Source of the DNA: Flammeovirgaceae bacterium UBA5585
GTDB taxonomy: Bacteria > Bacteroidota > Bacteroidia > Cytophagales > Cyclobacteriaceae
DNA: 64,000 bases
NCBI GenBank assembly: GCA_002425185.1
Contig: DILT01000018.1
Span: 79,313-143,312, forward strand
Reading direction: 5' to 3'
Shown here: positions 60,558 through 64,000 of the stretch, one piece after another
How positions within the stretch are numbered: the first letter of the stretch is position 1
How the letters are laid out: every line of letters starts with the position of its first letter
The notes under the pieces: model-generated
The model's database searches: none
Told to the model about the DNA's origin: nothing
The model's input: the letters and a program-made list of their open reading frames with translations, nothing else
Translations under genes and position numbers: made by a program

Positions 60558-61225
60558 GAAGTCAGCAGCGCTTCGGCAATCACCAAATCCTCGGAGGTAG
60601 TAATTTTTATATTTTCATAGCTGCCCTCAAAAAGTGAAATGGTATGACCTGCTTTTTCGGCTACGCTGGCATCATCGGTAAGGCTTGCATCTTCCTTTAC
60701 TTCATAAGCTTTTTTGATCAACTCCACACTATAGGTTTGCGGGGTTTGAATCAACCGAAATTTTGAGCGATCTACAGCTTTTGTATTATCCTGATCGGTC
60801 ATGCGTAGTGACTCTTTCAGCCGTACAGCAGCTACAGCAGAGCCATGAACAGCTGCAAGACGAAAAGAGGCACCAATAATATCCTCACTAACCAATGGTC
60901 TTACGCCATCGTGTATCGCTACCAACCCATGCGTTTCAATTTTGGCCAAGCCGTTTTTTACCGACTGAAAACGGGTTTCGCCTCCTTTTGTTAAAAGTAT
61001 GGGTTTACGGTAATTGTGCAGCAGGCATAATTCTTCCCAAAGCGGAAAATCGTCTTCGGGTAATACCAGCACCACCTTTATAGCTGGGGAATATTTATAG
61101 AAGGCATTGATAGTATGCATAAGAATGGGCAGGCCATCAAGGTCAAGAAATTGCTTGGGTACTTTGCTTTTAATGCGGGTGCCTTTTCCACCGGCAACAA
61201 TAAGGGCGTATTCGTTATTGTTCAT
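60548..61225 (-). CDS. ispD: 2-C-methyl-D-erythritol 4-phosphate cytidylyltransferase
   Basis: 225 residues with the nucleotidyltransferase signature LIVAGGKGTRIKSKVPKQFLDLDG at the N-terminus and later LVAIHDGVRPLVS and VDRSKFRLIQTPQTY. IspD joins CTP to methylerythritol 4-phosphate in the MEP isoprenoid pathway. The ATG at 61225 is preferred to the upstream open frame because MNNNEYALIVAGG is the expected start. Overlaps a terminator; ends convergent with DUF2795. Confidence 0.93.
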   Translation of the reverse strand: MNNNEYALIVAGGKGTRIKSKVPKQFLDLDGLPILMHTINAFYKYSPAIKVVLVLPEDDFPLWEELCLLHNYRKPILLTKGGETRFQSVKNGLAKIETHGLVAIHDGVRPLVSEDIIGASFRLAAVHGSAVAAVRLKESLRMTDQDNTKAVDRSKFRLIQTPQTYSVELIKKAYEVKEDASLTDDASVAEKAGHTISLFEGSYENIKITTSEDLVIAEALLTSKK

Positions 61226-61254
61226 ATATTTCCTGCAAAATACCAAAAAATAGT

Positions 61255-61518
61255 ATGGTGATTCTTCGTCCTCTGCTGATTGCCTTTAACGTAGCTGTGG
61301 TAACCTACCTGATATACCGCATGTTTCAGGTTATCAAAGATCCGTACATGACTCAGGGAAGAAAAACTCTGATAATTGTTGCCGGGGTAATTTTACTGTT
61401 GGCACCCTTCAGCATGTTCTTCGGTATCATGAATGCTTCTTTTCTTTACTTCATGATTTACCCGGTAGCCATCTCACTTTTCCTTTACCTGATACGTGAG
61501 GCATATAGCGGGTCTTAA
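61255..61518 (+). CDS. Hypothetical small membrane protein
   Basis: 87 residues with three hydrophobic segments (about 5-21, 38-58 and 62-83) and a short basic loop (KDPYMTQGRKT). No known family. Divergent from ispD, 29 nt between the starts. It reads as coding throughout. Role unknown. Confidence 0.65.
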   Translation: MVILRPLLIAFNVAVVTYLIYRMFQVIKDPYMTQGRKTLIIVAGVILLLAPFSMFFGIMNASFLYFMIYPVAISLFLYLIREAYSGS

Positions 61519-61519
61519 A

Positions 61520-61586
61520 CTTTTAGTGATTTTGTTTTTTAGTGACCTTGAGATTTCAGGCCACAAAGTCACGAAAACACTAAAGG
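61520..61586. repeat. Imperfect inverted repeat between convergent genes
   Basis: CTTTTAGTGATTTTG... (from 61520) is roughly the reverse complement of GTCACGAAAACACTAAAG (61568-61585). Similar CACGAAAACACTAAAG-type repeats occur between genes in related genomes. No T tract. Confidence 0.4.
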
Positions 61587-61648
61587 CCACAAAAGCTAAA
61601 TTAAGTCTGCGATGTGATGAGGCTTGCCTTTCCGTTAGAACCTGATGA

Positions 61649-62695
61649 TCAGATGATCAGCATGGCATCGCCATAGGTAAGAAATTTGTATTTCTCCTTC
61701 TTGGCTACTTTGTAAGCCTCCATAATCAGGTCAAAACCACCAAACGCAGCAGCCATCATCAACAAGGTTGACTCAGGCATGTGAAAGTTGGTGATCATGG
61801 CATTGCAGATTTTAAAATCATAAGGCGGGAAAATAAACTTATCGGTCCAGCCTTCTTTAACCTTTAACCGGTTGTTTGCCGAAACAGCTGATTCAAGTGC
61901 CCGCATAGAAGTAGTTCCAATAGCGCAAACCCGGTGTTTGTTGTCAAGCGCTTTGTTCGCTTTAGCCACAACTTCTGGCCCGACAACAAAATTCTCGGAA
62001 TCCATTTTATGTTTTGTAAGATCCTCAACATCAACCTGCCGGAAGGTACCCAACCCGATGTGAAGGGTAATGTAGGCCATATCCACGCCTTTTAGTTGAA
62101 GTCTTTTAACCAATTGCCGGGTAAAGTGCATGCCGGCTGTAGGCGCTGAAACAGCTCCCTTATTTTTTGCAAAAATAGTCTGAAATCTGTCCTTGTCTTC
62201 TGCTTCAACTTTTCGTTTAATATACTTCGGAAGCGGGGTTTCCCCCAGTGTTTCAATTACCTTATCAAACGCTTCGGCATCACCATCAAAAAGAAAGCGG
62301 ATGGTTCTTCCACGTGATGTGGTGTTATCAATAACTTCAGCTACGAGGTCGCCATTGCCAAAATAGAGTTTGTTACCCACGCGTATTTTTCGGGCAGGAT
62401 CCACCAGTACATCCCACAGGTGCATTTCGGCATTAAGTTCGCGAAGCAGGAATACCTCGATTTTAGCGCCTGTTTTCTCTTTGCGACCATAGAGCCTTGC
62501 CGGAAAAACCATGGTATCATTGGCCACCATAACATCTCCATTACCGAAGTAATCCACCACATCCTTAAAAATTTTGTGTTCGATTTTGCCAGAATCTTTA
62601 TGTACCACCATCAGGCGGGATTCATCACGGTTCTCAGCAGGACGTAGCGCAATCAGGTTGTTGGGGAGATCAAACTTAAATTCAGATAGCTTCAT
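61649..62695 (-). CDS. queA: tRNA preQ1(34) S-adenosylmethionine ribosyltransferase-isomerase
   Basis: 348 residues, the usual QueA length. Signature regions: LSEFKFDLPNNLIALRPAENRDESRLMVV, NDTMVFPARLYGRKEKTGAKIEVFLL, KGAVSAPTAGMHFT and IGTTSMRALESA. QueA transfers and isomerises the ribosyl part of SAM onto preQ1 in tRNA, giving epoxyqueuosine. Stand-alone gene; convergent with the small membrane protein gene, and divergent from the ABC permease with 196 nt between. Confidence 0.95.
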   Translation of the reverse strand: MKLSEFKFDLPNNLIALRPAENRDESRLMVVHKDSGKIEHKIFKDVVDYFGNGDVMVANDTMVFPARLYGRKEKTGAKIEVFLLRELNAEMHLWDVLVDPARKIRVGNKLYFGNGDLVAEVIDNTTSRGRTIRFLFDGDAEAFDKVIETLGETPLPKYIKRKVEAEDKDRFQTIFAKNKGAVSAPTAGMHFTRQLVKRLQLKGVDMAYITLHIGLGTFRQVDVEDLTKHKMDSENFVVGPEVVAKANKALDNKHRVCAIGTTSMRALESAVSANNRLKVKEGWTDKFIFPPYDFKICNAMITNFHMPESTLLMMAAAFGGFDLIMEAYKVAKKEKYKFLTYGDAMLII

Positions 62696-62891
62696 ATTTT
62701 AAATGCAAAGTATGCCCAATGAACAGTTAATTTTTTTAAGGCTGCAAAATTAAGGCAATAGTTGATATTTGCGAAAGCAGGGGCATCTTTTTCACTTTCG
62801 TAACAAATAACCCGCTTTTTAGTCTAATTGGCGTAATTCGGTTTAGAAATAGCCGACTAACCAACCGTTAAATTTGGCGTTAAGGATAATC

Positions 62892-64000
62892 ATGAAAGTA
62901 ATCAGACAAATTCTGGAGAGTTTTCGATTCGCCTGGTCGGCATTGAAGTCCAACCTGTTGCGAACAATTCTGTCCTTACTTGGGGTAACGGTGGGCATAT
63001 TTGCCATCATTGCCGTGCTTACCCTTGTTGATTCGCTTGAGAAAAATATAAAAGAAGGTTTGAGCTTTGTTGGAACAGGCGTGATTTATATCCAAAAAAT
63101 GCCCTGGCTTCCTGAAGCTGGCGGTGATTATAAGTGGTGGGAGTATTTCCGAAGGCCCAACGCATCCTATGCCGAATACAAATTTCTGAAGGAGAACCTG
63201 AAAACCGTAAGTGCCATAACCATATTGGCTGACAGAAACAATTCTATTCTAAAAAGAGATAACAATAGCATAGGTCAAGTGCGTGTGGTGGGTGGGGCCG
63301 AGAATTACGAATTGATATACGAAGTACCCGTGGAGAAGGGGCGATACCTAACTCTTGATGAACTGGCTGCGGGAAGAAATTCGGTAGTAATTGGTTATGA
63401 AGTTGCCAAGGCCCTTTTTCCGGGTGAGGAAGATGCCATTGGTAAAAGCGTCAAAATAAAAAACATGAAGTTTACGGTAGTGGGTGTTGTGAAACAGGAA
63501 GGGCAAGGTTTTTTTGGAAACACCACCAATGATTATGGAGCGATTATACCCTACAATGCTTTTCGAAAACTTTATCCTACCGGAACAGGCCGGTGGAATG
63601 AAGCACCATCAAGCATCGCCTTGAAGGGTACGGATCAGGATATTGGTTTGGTGGAGTTGGAGAATGAGGTGAGAGGACTGTTAAGAAGCAAGCGGGGCAT
63701 CAGGCCCACGCAAAAAGATAGTTTTGCGCTGAACAGGCCGGAGGCGATTTTAAATGTTATAAGCGGGGTATTTGATATTGTGGGAATAGCCGGCTGGATA
63801 ATTGGCGGTTTCTCCATGCTGGTAGGCGGTTTTGGTATTGCCAACATCATGTTTGTTTCTGTAAAAGAGCGCACACCCATAATTGGTTTACAGAAATCGG
63901 TAGGTGCTCAGAACTACTTTATATTGTTCCAGTTCTTGTTTGAAGCAATCTTTCTGTGTTTGATCGGTGGATTGGCCGGCTTGTTTCTGGTTTACCTGAT
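62892..64000 (+). CDS. MacB-type ABC permease, partial
   Basis: 369 residues up to the window edge, no stop. N-terminal membrane helix (about 20-42; LLRTILSLLGVTVGIFAIIAVLTLV), a MacB_PCD-type periplasmic domain (about 45-280, with VRVVGGAENYELIYEVPVEKGRYLT and GKSVKIKNMKFTVVGVVKQEG) and the beginning of the FtsX domain (GWIIGGFSMLVGGFGIANIMFVSVKERTPIIGLQKSVGAQN). Members form tripartite efflux or envelope-stress systems. The partners lie outside the window. ATG is the first codon, MKVIRQILESFRFAWSALKSN. Confidence 0.85.
   Translation, partial: MKVIRQILESFRFAWSALKSNLLRTILSLLGVTVGIFAIIAVLTLVDSLEKNIKEGLSFVGTGVIYIQKMPWLPEAGGDYKWWEYFRRPNASYAEYKFLKENLKTVSAITILADRNNSILKRDNNSIGQVRVVGGAENYELIYEVPVEKGRYLTLDELAAGRNSVVIGYEVAKALFPGEEDAIGKSVKIKNMKFTVVGVVKQEGQGFFGNTTNDYGAIIPYNAFRKLYPTGTGRWNEAPSSIALKGTDQDIGLVELENEVRGLLRSKRGIRPTQKDSFALNRPEAILNVISGVFDIVGIAGWIIGGFSMLVGGFGIANIMFVSVKERTPIIGLQKSVGAQNYFILFQFLFEAIFLCLIGGLAGLFLVYL

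Overview
The window looks like chromosomal DNA of a Bacteroidota bacterium, most likely order Cytophagales (Cyclobacteriaceae-like). The pointers are the ECF sigma/FecR pair, several TonB-dependent receptors with an N-terminal carboxypeptidase-like domain, an STN-domain protein, DUF2911, DUF2795, DUF5522 and DUF4974 proteins, EttA, FloA, a HisKA_3 kinase with an upstream seven-helix-type partner, and TAnnTTTG-type -7 promoter elements. The genus assignment is inference. I saw no rRNA, tRNA, CRISPR array, transposase or phage module.

Layout. 1-1.3 kb: 5' part of creD and a membrane-protein/winged-helix regulator operon; both units carry the same 18-bp perfect palindrome in front of them. 1.5-5 kb: two small proteins, a membrane protein, a histidine kinase and a LuxR-type response regulator in one chain, then a receiver domain that has lost its active-site residues. 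5.2-9.9 kb: a co-directional cassette of uncharacterised genes led by a patatin phospholipase, ending in AT-rich membrane-protein genes with two apparent frame breaks. 10-19.9 kb: secreted or lipoprotein genes, a methyltransferase, FloA, galactokinase, a TonB/ECF sigma group, a lipid kinase and a YopX-like protein. 19.9-28.9 kb: housekeeping block (acyl carrier protein, NtrY/NtrC-like pair, lpxH, ftsH, rsfS, birA, a HExxH protein).

29-38.5 kb: a TonB receptor, then an ECF sigma/FecR pair upstream of an STN-domain surface-repeat protein, and a 1082-residue BNR-repeat secreted protein. 38.7-41.2 kb: an ABC exporter-type ATPase/permease pair with a histidine-rich loop plus a small exported C-x2-C protein, resembling zinc-type systems. 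41.3-49.1 kb: a tight operon of exported enzymes (two alpha/beta hydrolases, a type-B carboxylesterase, a double carboxymuconolactone-decarboxylase protein, an NTF2-like protein and a hydroxynitrile-lyase-like cupin), divergent from an AraC regulator and an exported ABM monooxygenase-like protein. It is my main candidate for an undescribed pathway, because every product carries an export signal.

49.1-57.8 kb: a GH5-like lipoprotein, a Doc toxin/antitoxin pair, a broken DUF4345 gene, a TonB receptor with a CxxC plug motif, and a cobalamin riboswitch controlling a BtuB-like receptor followed by a tiny DUF5522 gene. 58-64 kb: DUF486 protein, EttA, DUF2795 protein, ispD, queA and a MacB-type permease cut by the window end. 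Several intergenic gaps hold unrelated families of inverted or tandem repeats, and the only gaps over 300 bp are 31381-31779 (tandem repeats) and 54363-54820 (riboswitch).
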